Assembly (NCBI RefSeq): GCF_003945595.2
Contig: NW_024104301.1
Coordinates: forward strand, 868,001 to 932,000
Length of the DNA stretch: 64,000 nucleotides
Source: Pipra filicauda
Taxonomy: Eukaryota; Chordata; Aves; Passeriformes; Pipridae
Direction of reading: 5' to 3'
Shown: positions 13,666-27,749 of the stretch, piece by piece
How positions within the stretch are numbered: position 1 is the stretch's first letter
Layout: every line of letters begins with the position of its first letter
Position numbers and translations under genes: made by a program
Notes under the pieces: generated by a model
Seen by the model: the letters and a program-made list of their open reading frames with translations, nothing else
The model's database searches: none
Told to the model about the DNA's origin: nothing

Positions 13666-15511
13666 TATTATTTTTATATTTCTTTAATGTTTAGCTCTCA
13701 GCCCTAACCAATGCTGGGCTGAACCATGATGGATGTAACATTCCATCTCTGTCATGAGTTTCCACTGGGGCTCTGTGCATCAGAAGTGCCTGGTGAGTGA
13801 GCCTTGAGCCATGATTAGGGCTTCTATGCAATAAAGGTATTTGATGCTCCCTCTTAATGCTTTTTTTTTGCTCTTAGAAGTAAAAATGAAATATTATAAC
13901 ACTTGCTTGCCTATGTTTAGCACGTCCGCTGACTTGCCATTTTGGAAGTAGAACCAGTTCTATTTTTAGAGCTCAGCTTCCTGTTTGAGCTCTCTTTAAG
14001 TTTGTCCTTTGCCTAACACAGTCAAACTCTTTAAAAAGGTCTTAGTTAAACTGGGACAGTTTTGCTAAAAACAGTCATGTTCATGTCCGGATATAAACAG
14101 CAATAAACCCGCTTTGAATGAACGTTACAATAAAAATACAACCTCAAAAGAATGTGTTTCCATGATGTCAGAACATGAAAGTGAGATTGAGCTGACGTGT
14201 TATGTGGTCACGAGCATCTCAAAACCTCTGTCTACAGGTGGATTTAAAGATGAATTGTCCATGGGGGAAATTAAGCAGAACAGATATTTTAGAATAACTG
14301 TTCTTCTGCAATCACCATCCTCTGCTTTAGCTCACCCAAACTAGAAATGAGCTGTCTTATTCTGGAGGAATAGCACCCAAAATCCTAAATATTTTATGGT
14401 AGTTGTTATGTTTTAGTGTCATAATTTACCTTAGTCCAAAATGACCTTCAAGTGTAGTGCTTTATCCTAAAAATATATATTAATATCAGCATGTTTTTGG
14501 AGGTCTGGTATAATCACAACTGCATATTTTTTCCCAGGTCCTCATTAAACCGTGGGTATGAGATGTGTGGGGGTGTTGCCAACCCTTTGACACCTTTAAA
14601 TGCCAGTGTAGACCAGAGAGGACCTGCAGGACTGCTGGTGTCATGCACATGTTTAGTGCCAACCTGAATGGTAGTTGAAGGTCTTTTTCAATTCCCTAAT
14701 TGCCAAATATCAGGGAAATCAAGGCCATAGGGTTCCTCCTTATATGCTGATGATGAGGCTTTAGAGGGGAGAAAAGCAGCCTGAGGGAAGAGGCAGTGGT
14801 TCCCTCCCAGTTCCGGCTGTTCCACCCCTGCTAGGGTTGTGCTGGTCCTTCTCCTGGTCCAGCTTTAAGTGTGCCCAACTCCTCAGTGAGCTGGTGCTAC
14901 CAGCAGAAAACTAGAAAACCAGAAAAAATGAAAATATTACCATGATATCTCAATAATTTGCCTGCCCCAAAGTCAGAGGAGTGCAAGGGCCAAAGCCAGA
15001 GAAGGTCAGAGCTGCACAGCCAGAACGAGGGGCTGAGACCTTCGAGGACCTGGGAACTTTGGAATCATCTCAGGCATCTCCCAAAACCTCTCCTGGATGG
15101 AAGGAGTGCTCCATCCCTGGGAGCTGGGCTGGGCCACAGTCTGGGCTCTGTCACCCTTGCCAGGTGCCCCAGGCACAGCCAAGCTCTTCTTCCCACCATT
15201 TGATGTTGCTGGTGGAGCAGAAACAGGCAAGAATGGCTTGAATGTACAGTGTCAATGAGGCCATAAAAAACTAAACTGGCCTTTCCTTGTGGGGTATGGT
15301 GCTGCCAGAGGCACTTCCCTAAAAATAAAAGGAGAATGGATTGCACTGATCCAATCAATACTCCTTTGTACTTGTGTTTGGGAAAACTAAGAACTCAGCT
15401 ATTGCCAGATTAACAGGTCACTTAACAAAATCATTTAACTCCTGTAGGATTTTTAGTATGCAAAGATGGTCTTGATAGTGTAGAATACAAAGATACCAAA
15501 AATGTTTTAAT

Positions 15512-15557
15512 CATTTTAACATTTAAACATTTTAAACATTTAAACATTTATTTCATT
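15512..15557. repeat. AT-rich tandem repeat, TTTAAACAT type
   Basis: Four to five imperfect copies of a 9-11 base unit (CATTTTAA / CATTTAAA) follow one another. No transposon ends are visible around them. It is a short imperfect tandem repeat in intron. Confidence 0.75.
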
Positions 15558-18500
15558 TTTATTAATGGCTCCTAACATGGGTTATTGTAATTTGGCAGCT
15601 TTATACCAAATGATAAAGCTGCAGAGGGGAAGGAGGGGAAGATACCGGTAGTTTTCCATCTCCATAAGAAGGAGATTCTGTGACCCCACTGAGAAGGCTC
15701 CTGCTGGAAAGACCTGGCCGAGGGGGAAAGGAGGAAAGGCTCAGAGCACTCCAAAGCAGGGGTGGATTCCTCGGGGATCCTTGTTTCCTGGTGGACCAGG
15801 CTGTGCTGGGTGAGGTGTGGGGAGAGCGATGTCCGAGCTGGGTTCGTTTCCCTTTGTTCTTCTGTGCCCTCTGGTGGCACTGGGAGCGATGGGATCGGGA
15901 TGTGTCTCTTAAGTTGTTCTTACCCTGGCTCTGAAATGCAGGGAATGTCGGGAATAGCTCCATTTGAGCAAGGACTTTCTGCTTGGATTCACATCCCTCC
16001 CTGTTAGCAGGGAATATCATAATAGTCTCCTGTGGGTAGCAGGAGAATGCATGCTTTCCGTCTCTGGGAGCTCCAGGGGGATTAACTGGGATGCAAGTCA
16101 AAGCCTTAGTCTTTAGGTACAATTAACCCAGTAGTGAAGCAAGCAGATTTCCTGAGGCTCTGCCAAAAATCCTGCTTTATAAACCAAGGATTTTTTTTCC
16201 TAGTAAGAAGCATAAAGATTAGAAAGGAGCAGTCCCTTGGCATTTGGGATTGGTTTCTGGTTGGTGATGCTATATTGTACCTTGAGCACAGATCTCAGTT
16301 CAGTCACAAAGGGTTAAAATAATTCCCCAAGGTAGCTTTATCCTCTTAATGGACAGGCTTGGTAATCATTCTTACAGAAAGGACATTTCCTCTTTCCTCT
16401 GCCGTGGGGGAGTTGCACCTTTTCCTGCCAGTGCTGTGCTGGAGAAGAGACCACAGCCTAAAAAACACTGGTGTCATTTGCAGCTCTGATTCACACCTTC
16501 TGTGCATTCCTCATATTCCACATATTCCACTGCGTGGTTCATGTTTGCTTTGCTTCCACTGCTCCTAATATCCATGCTAAATCCACGTCAGGGAAAAGAT
16601 GGGCTAGTCTGGCAGCTTGGATAATCTGAAGCTGTTTGAGGTCAGGGCAGGGGAAGGCAGTGCTTCACCTTGTTAGAAACGGGAAATGGCAGCTGTTGTA
16701 CCCCCGAGGAGATGATGAATGTCCCAGCATTTCCCATTCACTGTTCCCTCTCTGGCAAATTGTTACAATATTCGATAGGTGAAGGAAAATGGGGGTGCAA
16801 ACTCTGCAGGGGAGATCAACGAAAGCTTTGCTGAATGACTTGGGAGCTGGAGCCCATCACTCCTGGAGTTTCTGGGGTGGGATGGGGAACTGTGATTTGT
16901 GAAAGTGTTTGCTGATGCCTGTGTAACCTGCATTCATGAAGCAGAATTCTGTCTCTGATGAGGGGACAAGGTTTGCCTCAATGTTGTTCTTGAAGTATTT
17001 TTACCAAGAAGCCGAGAACAGAAAGGAGCAAATCTCTGTACCAAACCAACTTGTCCAGGATGGGCAGTGGAAGGCTGGAACTCTGCACAAGTTGTTTTTC
17101 CCCCAGGTGTTCATTTCTATGTAAAAAAATAATGATATTGCAGCATATAGGAATGTTGTACAAACCAATCTATTAGGATCTTCACAGCATCTTGGTCACT
17201 AGGCCTCCACATAAAGGGAACAGATATTATATATGCTATTCCCTCCCTTAATTTTAATGTGGACTTTACTGATACATGAGCTGGAGTAACTTGGTATGTT
17301 TTTAAGGTTTTAAGTGAAGCACAGCTCTTCTGTAGCTCTTCCTGGTGGCTTTTACTTTCCATCTTACATCTCTGCAGCTGATTCTTCCCTCTCCTCCTTG
17401 CTGTTGTCTGTTCCCCTTGTCAAAGATGGCTCTAGCTTGTTTCTTAGTTACTGTCTTTGTGATCTTTTGGGAATCTTGTGCTCCATGAGCAAGCAGCAGT
17501 AGAGGAAGATGTTTCTTTAGGCTGTAAAATCCCTTCCAGTGAACCCCAGCATCACCACTTTGCCTCTGAGTCACATCCTCTGCCAGAGAGGAAGCCTTGC
17601 CTCTTAATCCCATACTATAGAATTATATTGGAGCTCACACTGAGTTACTTTGGAAAAACATCCAGGGAAGGCCAAGGGTGAGGTGATGCATGGCGCACTG
17701 AAGCTTCCCATGTCAGCAGTAGGAGGTGCTCTTTGCCAGCTAGGGATACATGTGCCTGTTATCCATGTGCAGCTGAAGTCAGGAATATAATTGGTACCAG
17801 GGCAAGAGGCTGCCAGGGTCACAGAGATCCTGCTGGGACCTGGAGGGCTGCACCAGGCCTGAGGGGGGTCTCTTCTTATAGGGCAGGCTGAGAGGATACC
17901 TAGGAACTGGTTAACAGAAATGGTAAAATGTGTGTTAGAGCTGTTCAGAAATCCAGCCTGACCTCAGATCTCTCAGCCTGCCATCGCTTTTTGGAGCCTC
18001 TGTGTGCTTCTTTCCCTTGCTTTGGGTGATATTTTCTAACCTTGTCCCAGGAATAGGGGATAGAAGAAAGAGCTGAATCTTTTCAGGCCAAAGAGATAAA
18101 GCTGGCAGGAAGTCAGAACCACTGCAGTGGGCAGTGAACACCAGGCTCTGAACCTGTAATTATACATCTCAAATTTTGTGAGCAATACTCCAGGAATCGT
18201 TATGTATGGGCTTGTTTGACAGTACTGTGGCTTAAGAGAAAAACATCCCCTCAAATTACTCTTTAATTTGGAAGTCAAGAGACTATCAATTCAAATCTTA
18301 AGCTCTTGTGCCTGTAATTGATAATCGTGCACATTTAACAAACCTGCTGTTGAACTGGGCCTCATACTCTTAATTCATCAGGTAACTGCTGATTTTTCCT
18401 TTGGAAAGGATAATTGAGAGGCTGTACAAGGTCGCTTCCTGCAAAGCTGAGATCAAACCTAGGCTATAATATGGCAGATCCCAGGCTCTGCCACACAGCC

Positions 18501-18689
18501 CTTCAAATTCAGTTTTTCAGTATCTGTGTCCTTAACCCCTCCGGGCTGGAGCCATTTCTTTGATCCCCAGCTCTGGAAGCAGAGATCAGGATGGCTTTTA
18601 TTCGGGGGCTGCTTAACAGGACTTCACCCCAGTTGCTCACCTGTGGAGTTGAAAAAAGACCATTCCCCTGCAGAGTAAAGTTAACCCTT

Positions 18690-18750
18690 AAAGAAACAAA
18701 AAACCAAAGCAAATCAACCAACCAACCAAACAAAAAACCACCCAACCCAA
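18690..18750 (+). repeat. A/C-rich simple repeat (AACC)n
   Basis: A 60-bp stretch made almost entirely of A and C, including three AACC units at about 18716-18728 and A runs. It is simple sequence within the intron. Confidence 0.75.
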
Positions 18751-19834
18751 AACTAGATTTTACATATGTTGTTTCAAACATGCAAATGCCAAATGTAAGG
18801 ATTCTTGTGCTTTTTGACACATAACTAAACTCTCCCCATCCTGCCTCAAGGTGGCAACACTCTGTACAGTCCCGAGCCCAGCCTAAGGATGGGATCCTGT
18901 TCTCTGGCCTTGGAGTGAGGAGTTTGATGGGCCAGAGGGACTATTGCAGATTTACTCTATACATTTTTATTTTTGATTTCAGAGCTTTATGCTCTTGAGT
19001 TCCTTCGCAGAATCATTATCACATCTGTCACTGTCACTGCTAGCAGGGGCTAAGGATGTTTTTAGAGGAGCAAGGCAATCCAGGCTATCACTCTTGCTGA
19101 AATACTGCTCCCAAGCCCGCGATAGGCCAGGTGCTGTAATTATTAATAATTCCCTCTGATGGTGCATATCAGCCTCCATTTTGTTTTAATGCAATTTATT
19201 TCGAGTTATTTCTTCGGCGCTGAAAATGGTTTTGGAGTGATTTTTTGGAAACATTGCAAATTTGTTTGCTGGAATCCTTCTCTCCTGGAAATGAGACATG
19301 TCTCTCATGGGCTCCCGTCCACTCACACGCAAATGAACTGCTAATTAGGATGATGAAATCGCTGGGAGAGGTGAAACCTTCCAGTTGGCCGAAGAGAAGA
19401 CTGTGGATTAATCTGTGTAAAACTGAAGGCTCGACTAAAACTGCTGTTCAACATTCTGGTGCTAATGAGACTTGTATGTCTGCCACTTGAGGAGCTGAAA
19501 GTATGTCCTGTAGTTTCTGTTGAGACATCCAAAGTGGGGGCTCACTCCTCTGTGGCATTTAGCGCTTTCATCTCCACTGGTGGTGACTGGAATTGGGAAT
19601 ATTCAGCAATCTGTATAAGGTGTTCAGCAATTTACAGTATCCAGTGATGCAAGGCAGTTTGCTCTTTATAGATAATTTTGGTACATGAGTAAAAGCATCT
19701 TGAGAGACATATGGATATTTAGAAAATTGCAGTATGATTTGGAGAGCTATTTGTCTTGCCTGCCCCCTGCTACCACATTATATCACTTCTTCATAATTTT
19801 TAATGTACTTCTGCTCATGTCAATTCATGTAAAG

Positions 19835-19905
19835 GAGGAAACTGCTCTCTCCATCTCTGTGAAGCAAAGAGACACCAGGTGACCTGTTCAGTGTCACATT
19901 GGGTG
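19835..19905 (+). repeat. possible MIR-like SINE fragment
   Basis: Pieces reading GGAGGAAACTG, then AAGAGACACCAGGTGACCTG, then CAGTGTCACATTGGGTG are in the same order as the MIR 3' half. The match is weak, and this could be chance. Confidence 0.3.
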
Positions 19906-20029
19906 AAAAGTCCAGTTCCAAGTTAGTTCCTTGCTCAGTGTGCTTGCTCAGGACCCGTGGAGGGGCTGATACTGGTCTCTCATGCTCTAATACCAGTTTC
20001 CCTGCAGTTATTGAAAATTTATACATATC

Positions 20030-20076
20030 TATAAAATAATACGCATATATATGTGTGTATATATGTATATATATAA
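20030..20076. repeat. TA/TG alternating repeat before an exon
   Basis: Alternating purine-pyrimidine sequence (CATATATATGTGTGTATATATG and on to TATATATA) ends about 46 bases before the exon starting at 20122. Such tracts can be variable in length and can adopt unusual helical forms (general knowledge). Here it lies where the branch point of the intron would normally fall or just upstream of it. Confidence 0.85.
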
Positions 20077-20121
20077 AAATAAAGCCCAGACAGATGTTTT
20101 GAGACTCCTCTGTGTTTGCAG

Positions 20122-20300
20122 GCAGCCGCAGGATCGTGGATGTGATGGATGTGAACACGCAGAGAGGGGTTGAGATGAGCATGTCTCAGTTTGTGAGATA
20201 CTACGAAACCCCAGAGGCCCAGCGGGAAAAGCTCTACAACGTCATCAGCCTGGAGTTCAGTCACACGAAGCTGGAGAACATTGTCAAGCGCCCCAACGTG
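20122..20300 (+). CDS. KDM2B: KDM2B coding exon 2 of window (JmjC N-terminal part)
   Basis: This 179-bp exon is bounded by TTTGCAG at 20115-20121 and GTAAGG at 20301. It completes the split Gly codon and then encodes [20 protein letters not shown], followed by [20 protein letters not shown] and the [19 protein letters not shown] block. This is human KDM2B from about residue 134, with only a few substitutions. KDM2A would read MAQWTRYYETPEEE, so the paralog is clear. The region covers the helical layer and the first strands of the JmjC fold. If translation continued past the donor it would stop within 20 codons, so intron retention here would truncate the protein. Confidence 0.97.
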
Positions 20301-23150
<2,850 letters not shown>

Positions 23151-24284
23151 TAAGTCTGTTTAAGTCTTCAAAAATCTCTGCTCTTGACTGCCTTGATTAA
23201 TTCCTTTTACAGTTTGCTGAGTACAGTCCTTAACCAAATCCCTTTGAAAAGTGCATTTTTATTGTTCAGTTTTGAGCAACTCGGTTTTGAAAATGGCAGA
23301 CTGACCTTAAACAGTAAATTCTCTGAAAGTGCTGCCCAAAGAAATCACTTCACAGGATGCAGAGATGTCACACAGAGTAGTCAGAGTCCTCCTGTAGGCT
23401 GGGCTCAGATCCTTCCCAGGTCCTAAGCCACTAGTGGCTAAGAAGTTATTAGCTGAGAGATGTTTTATGAAATGAACTTGAAGACTGTTTTCAGTTAGGT
23501 CTGTGACTCCCCAGAAACTCTGCCACTGCCCTTTATGACAGTTTACTTTTCTGTTGATTTTTTCAACAGCAAGATCAAATATTGGACTGACTGCACAGGC
23601 TGTGTCTCATTTCAGAGGACCTGCTCAGGGCACGTTTGAGACTAAAAATGAGCAGTTTGTCCTGATTCTGCCTAGCTCAGCTCTAGCTTTCGGGCAAGCA
23701 TAAGCTCACCTCACTCTTTCTTCTGTTTGAATGTCTTTCTTGAAACTTGATGTTTGGAAAAAGGAACTATTTGGGGGCCTCAAAATGTGCACTGTAAGTT
23801 TCATAGGAGTTAGTGCAGCTGAGATAGGGGTTCCTGTTAATGATGTAATGACCTGTATGGCTGATGAACACCAGGTAATCCTGGAAGCCCTTCACTGCTG
23901 TTTCTGATTTAGAGGCATTTTTTATTGGCCAGACAAATGCTGGCAGCATCCCAGGCTCTGCTGTTGAACCAACCTCTGGTGTTCTGAAAATTGCTCAGGA
24001 CTCTTTCCAAACTGTAAAATACACTGGTACTAACAGATACAAAGGACTGTGCAGTCAGCAAGTGATACACAGCATTTACTCTTGTTCTCTGAAAATAAAC
24101 ATTCTGGAAGGTAAAGGTCTCCATAACAGAAGAGCCTCTGTGACAGGCATCATGGCAAGCCTGGTCCTACTGTATGGTCCAATGCCTGGTCCAATGCTCA
24201 GCCCCATTGATTTAATGGGAAGCTAAAGATACTCCATTATTTTGAAAGGATCAAACTGCTCGTTAGGGTAACTGGATATGGATT

Positions 24285-24385
24285 GGAGTGCCCCATTTCA
24301 CATATGCATTTGGAAATGTCCTAAGTGACTTGCCTGAGGTCACACAGTAAGCCAGTGGCAGAGCAGCACTTGCTTCCCAAGTGGT
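24285..24385 (+). repeat. MIR-like ancient SINE fragment
   Basis: CCTAAGTGACTTGCCTGAGG, then TCACACAGTAAGCCAGTGGC and AGAGC agree closely with the MIR stretch aagtgacttgcccaaggtcacacagctagtaagtggcagagc. This is the best MIR match in the window, in plus orientation. Confidence 0.75.
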
Positions 24386-25619
24386 TAGTCAGTTAAATAA
24401 CTTTATTTATAATCTGCTAGAGCTAAGAAACTGAATCATGATTCGGGGCTTCAGGACTCATGGATTCTACAAGGTAAGAAGTAAAGAAAACAATCCCTTT
24501 CCTAGAGCAGGCACACTCTGCATGCTGAAAAACACGTAGCAAGTAAACAAAGCAAGGCAGAAATGGTTTAAAGGATAAGGTAGCAACATGACTAACAGAA
24601 TTTAGCAGAAAAAGCAGAGTATGTGCTTGCAGTTCACTGCTTGCATCATGAAATGCCAGATGGTAGGTTTCAAAGAGATTTTAGAGATGTAGCAATTCAA
24701 CAGATTTTGATGTGGAGTTTTTCCCGTGTGTGGAGGGTGGCCTGGGAGAGAAGAAGGAGATGCCTGATGAAGAAGCAGACACGGAGCCATTGAGGCTGCT
24801 GTCACTGGCAAAGGGAAGGTGGAGGTTGACAGCTTGATAAACTGGTAGATGTGATAGGTACAGGGAAGCTAAACAGTGAAGGATTGTGAGCACTTGAAAT
24901 GTGACAATAGAGTTTGATGTGGGAAAAGGAGTTACCAGGCGTGAGTGTTAAAGGCGAGGGTGATGCAGCTGGAGTGATGAGGATGTTGCTAGTGAGCATC
25001 ATCTCACAAAGACTAGAGAAGGATGATTTACAGCACTGTTGGCACAAACCCCTCGTCAGTCTGAAGAAGCCACAAAGATAAAACCAGTAACAAACAGTGA
25101 TAGTCTGGGAGCACAACAGAAGCTGTACCACATCAGGACAAAGATCTGTGCTTCTCAGTAACCTGTCTGCTGTTGGGTGCTGGCATTGATGCCCTGGGAG
25201 GAGTGTAAGAACACTGTGAGCATAAAATGATGCTACCCCTAAAAATTATCTTCTGAGTTTCCACTGTCTGCAGTTCAGGCAGGGGCTGTCCTGAGGTAGA
25301 AGTGGTTTCTGTGTGCTTGGTGGCTCTCAAGAGATTTCTTTTGCATGAACTTGTCCAGTTTAAAGGTGAACTCCTCGATATCAGCTTTCTCCATCTTTGG
25401 CAATTCAGACTGGCCCTTTCCTGTAGAGATACTAGTCCCAGCTATTGCTGTGAGTACCCAGAGGATATAAGCCCTTATTAAGGAGATCACGTTCAGTTGC
25501 GGAGCTGCCACTTGTTCCATGCTGCCCATTCATTCTTTTATGTGAATTGTCAATATCCTTATGCTTTATTAATGACTGCTGTTGCTCGGGAATGGGATGG
25601 TTCCATTTCATTCTTGCTC

Positions 25620-25901
25620 TCAGCATTCCCACAATCCTGCGAGTTTGCAGCGTGCCATCCCCACCATTAACGTGTTCCCTACAAACACAAAGCACTCCAG
25701 CGAGAGCGCTGCGGTTTCGCAGACACAGATGGCACTACCAGACACAAATGTCTGTCTTGGCTCCTGCACGTCGAGTTCCGTGCTGGGAGTGAAGTTAGAG
25801 AACGCTCCATCTGCCGCGCTGCCTCGGTTACCAGGAGCCCCGTGTGCGCTGGAGACCGCCCTGCCTTCCACTTGGACCCGCACCATTAACTTTTATAAAA
25901 A
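25620..25901. promoter_or_regulatory. CpG-retaining patch ending in a TATA box
   Basis: By hand I count about 18 CpG in the 260 bases before 25885, far above the surrounding intron, where one per 100 bases or fewer is typical. A clean TATAAAAA lies at 25894-25901. An open frame of 110 codons (25582-25914, plus) crosses the patch but matches nothing I know. Possible regulatory element or minor promoter; no function is proven by sequence alone. Confidence 0.35.
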
Positions 25902-27669
25902 CCCCTCTGGGTAGTGAGGTTATTTTTCTGTCTGTAGGTAAGTGACTGCTTACCTCACAGGAGCCTGAACTGAGTGGAAAAACGGTTTATGTCAAAAAAA
26001 CTTTCCAAGTACTATCTCAGCAGTAAGGCAACGTGAGAAATGAAGAGGATGGCTTGCTGAGGTGGAAGTGTGGCATACTTCAAACTGGTATAAGCTGGCA
26101 TTGCCCCTGCAGTGACAGTCCTGTGCCCACACTGTCCCATCCTCGTTGCTAAAACACGTTGTGCAGCTGCAGAGCAAAGTGGACTGGGGACTGTTCTGGC
26201 TGAAAACTGACTCAGAAATACACAAAAACTGGTTAGTTTTCAGGCCACCCAAACCACCACATGGCTGCATAAATGTTTATGCCAACAGAAGGGCAGTGCA
26301 GAAGTGTGAAAAAAAACATAGTAGTGGGATCACTCCACCAGGTGACACCGGGTGAGCAGAGCGAGCAGCTCACTGCTGCCAAGGAAACCTGTTCCTTCCT
26401 CCCCTCTCTCACATTCTGGGGTGCAAGTTGCTGAGAAGAGCCTTGCAGACATGAGACTCTGGATGAGAGTGGGAACATGCTGTGTAACCAGGAGCCAGGG
26501 CAGCAGGAAAAGGCAGTGCTGTTGTAACATCAGCTTTTAGGTGCAGAAGCTTGTTATAGCACCATAACCATTTTTAGGTAGATCAAAACAAGCTCAGATT
26601 TAGTTTTCTGTTTAAATTCACCTGGGACTGAAGCAATCTGGATACATCTGAACCCAAACCAACAACAAAAAAAAGTACTAATTTGATTTTTCATTATCAA
26701 AAGAAATAACTCTGCTGAAATTATTATCCTCTTTATTAGGTTTTGTGTTTGTAGCCTTGCAAGATTATTTGCAATACAGTGGCAGTGAAAATAGCTACGG
26801 TGCAGGACTTGATGACTGTAAAAACAGTAACAGGCACTTCTAAGAACTTGATGTTTGTGCTAGGGAATGAATGAAAATGAAAGCTTAGTCACTACAACAC
26901 GCTTTTTGCGTTCAAAATTCTTATTATTAAATATCTAAGCACTTTTATAATAGGTCTTTATATTGCTGCTCTCCTTCAACGGAGGATGGGGTATCTTATG
27001 TGAAACATCTACGTGTTCTCAAAAGGATGCTCTTCTGTTAGCATGTCCTCAGCCCTATTTTCCCTCTCCCAGGCTGTTATTCAGCCACCCATTCCTTTCT
27101 ATTCATTCCTTTACTAAGTAGGGATGGATTTAAACAGATGCTAAAATGCTCTGCTGAGCTGTGGTCTAATTAGAAGCTGAGGGTGAGCCTCTGGAGACAG
27201 CGATTGCCCTTTGAATCCAGGGAGCTCACAGGTCCCCCAACACCCTGGTTTATGCACGTGAGAGACTGGTGTGCGCTTTGTATGTCATTTGTGAACTGCT
27301 TTTGATACAAAATTGCTCTATAAGTACAATTCAGTGCAAAAAATCAGACCAACAAGTGCGAGTTCTCATTAAGACTTTCCAAGCTTGCAAAGTAAATAAA
27401 ATGGGATGTCTTCACATCATTGCATTTGTGTCAAATCCTCCTTTGTGTAGAGATTGGAGGACTTGCAGCATCACATATGTAACTCAAATAAGCTGTTTAA
27501 AAGAGTTTGTGGTGAGTCTGGAGCTGAACAGCCATGCCACAGGAGGGAGAGTGAGTCCTGCTTTCACAGACACCGAAATGCTGTTCAAGGGGCACATGGG
27601 CCTGACTCGCTGGGAACTGGCAGCTTGGTTCATTTCCCTGTGGTGGTGGATGCCTCCTCAGAAATTTAA

Positions 27670-27698
27670 GCTTCCAAAAAAAAAAAAAAAAAGGAAGC
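27670..27698. repeat. A17 tract flanked by 6-bp inverted repeat
   Basis: GCTTCC at 27670-27675 and GGAAGC at 27693-27698 enclose 17 adenines. On the RNA this is a short stem with an A loop. It lies just upstream of the CpG island. Confidence 0.8.
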
Positions 27699-27749
27699 CT
27701 CTTCATTCTTAAACTTCTTAAACCTTCCAGCTCTCATTATCACACTTTA

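Larger units (their letters stand above)
4176..20121 (+). other. KDM2B: KDM2B intron, 15.9 kb
   Basis: The longest intron in the window, from donor GTAAGT to acceptor TTTGCAG. It contains no exon I can support. Visible content is an (AT)n microsatellite at 13645-13665, a TTTAAACAT-type AT-rich repeat at 15512-15557, and an A/C-rich simple repeat at 18690-18750. There are also MIR-like fragments (about 9670-9750 and 19835-19905) and a TA/TG run just before the acceptor (20030-20076). The rest is unremarkable intron sequence. Confidence 0.85.

Noticed and set aside
15601..16122. Minus-strand open frame of 173 codons
   Set aside because: Low-complexity Pro/Ser/Lys composition with no recognisable domain; length near chance for moderately GC-rich intron.
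27269..27712. Plus-strand open frame of 147 codons ending in a Lys-rich tail
   Set aside because: The tail is the A17 tract. The rest matches no family I know and has no splice or start context.
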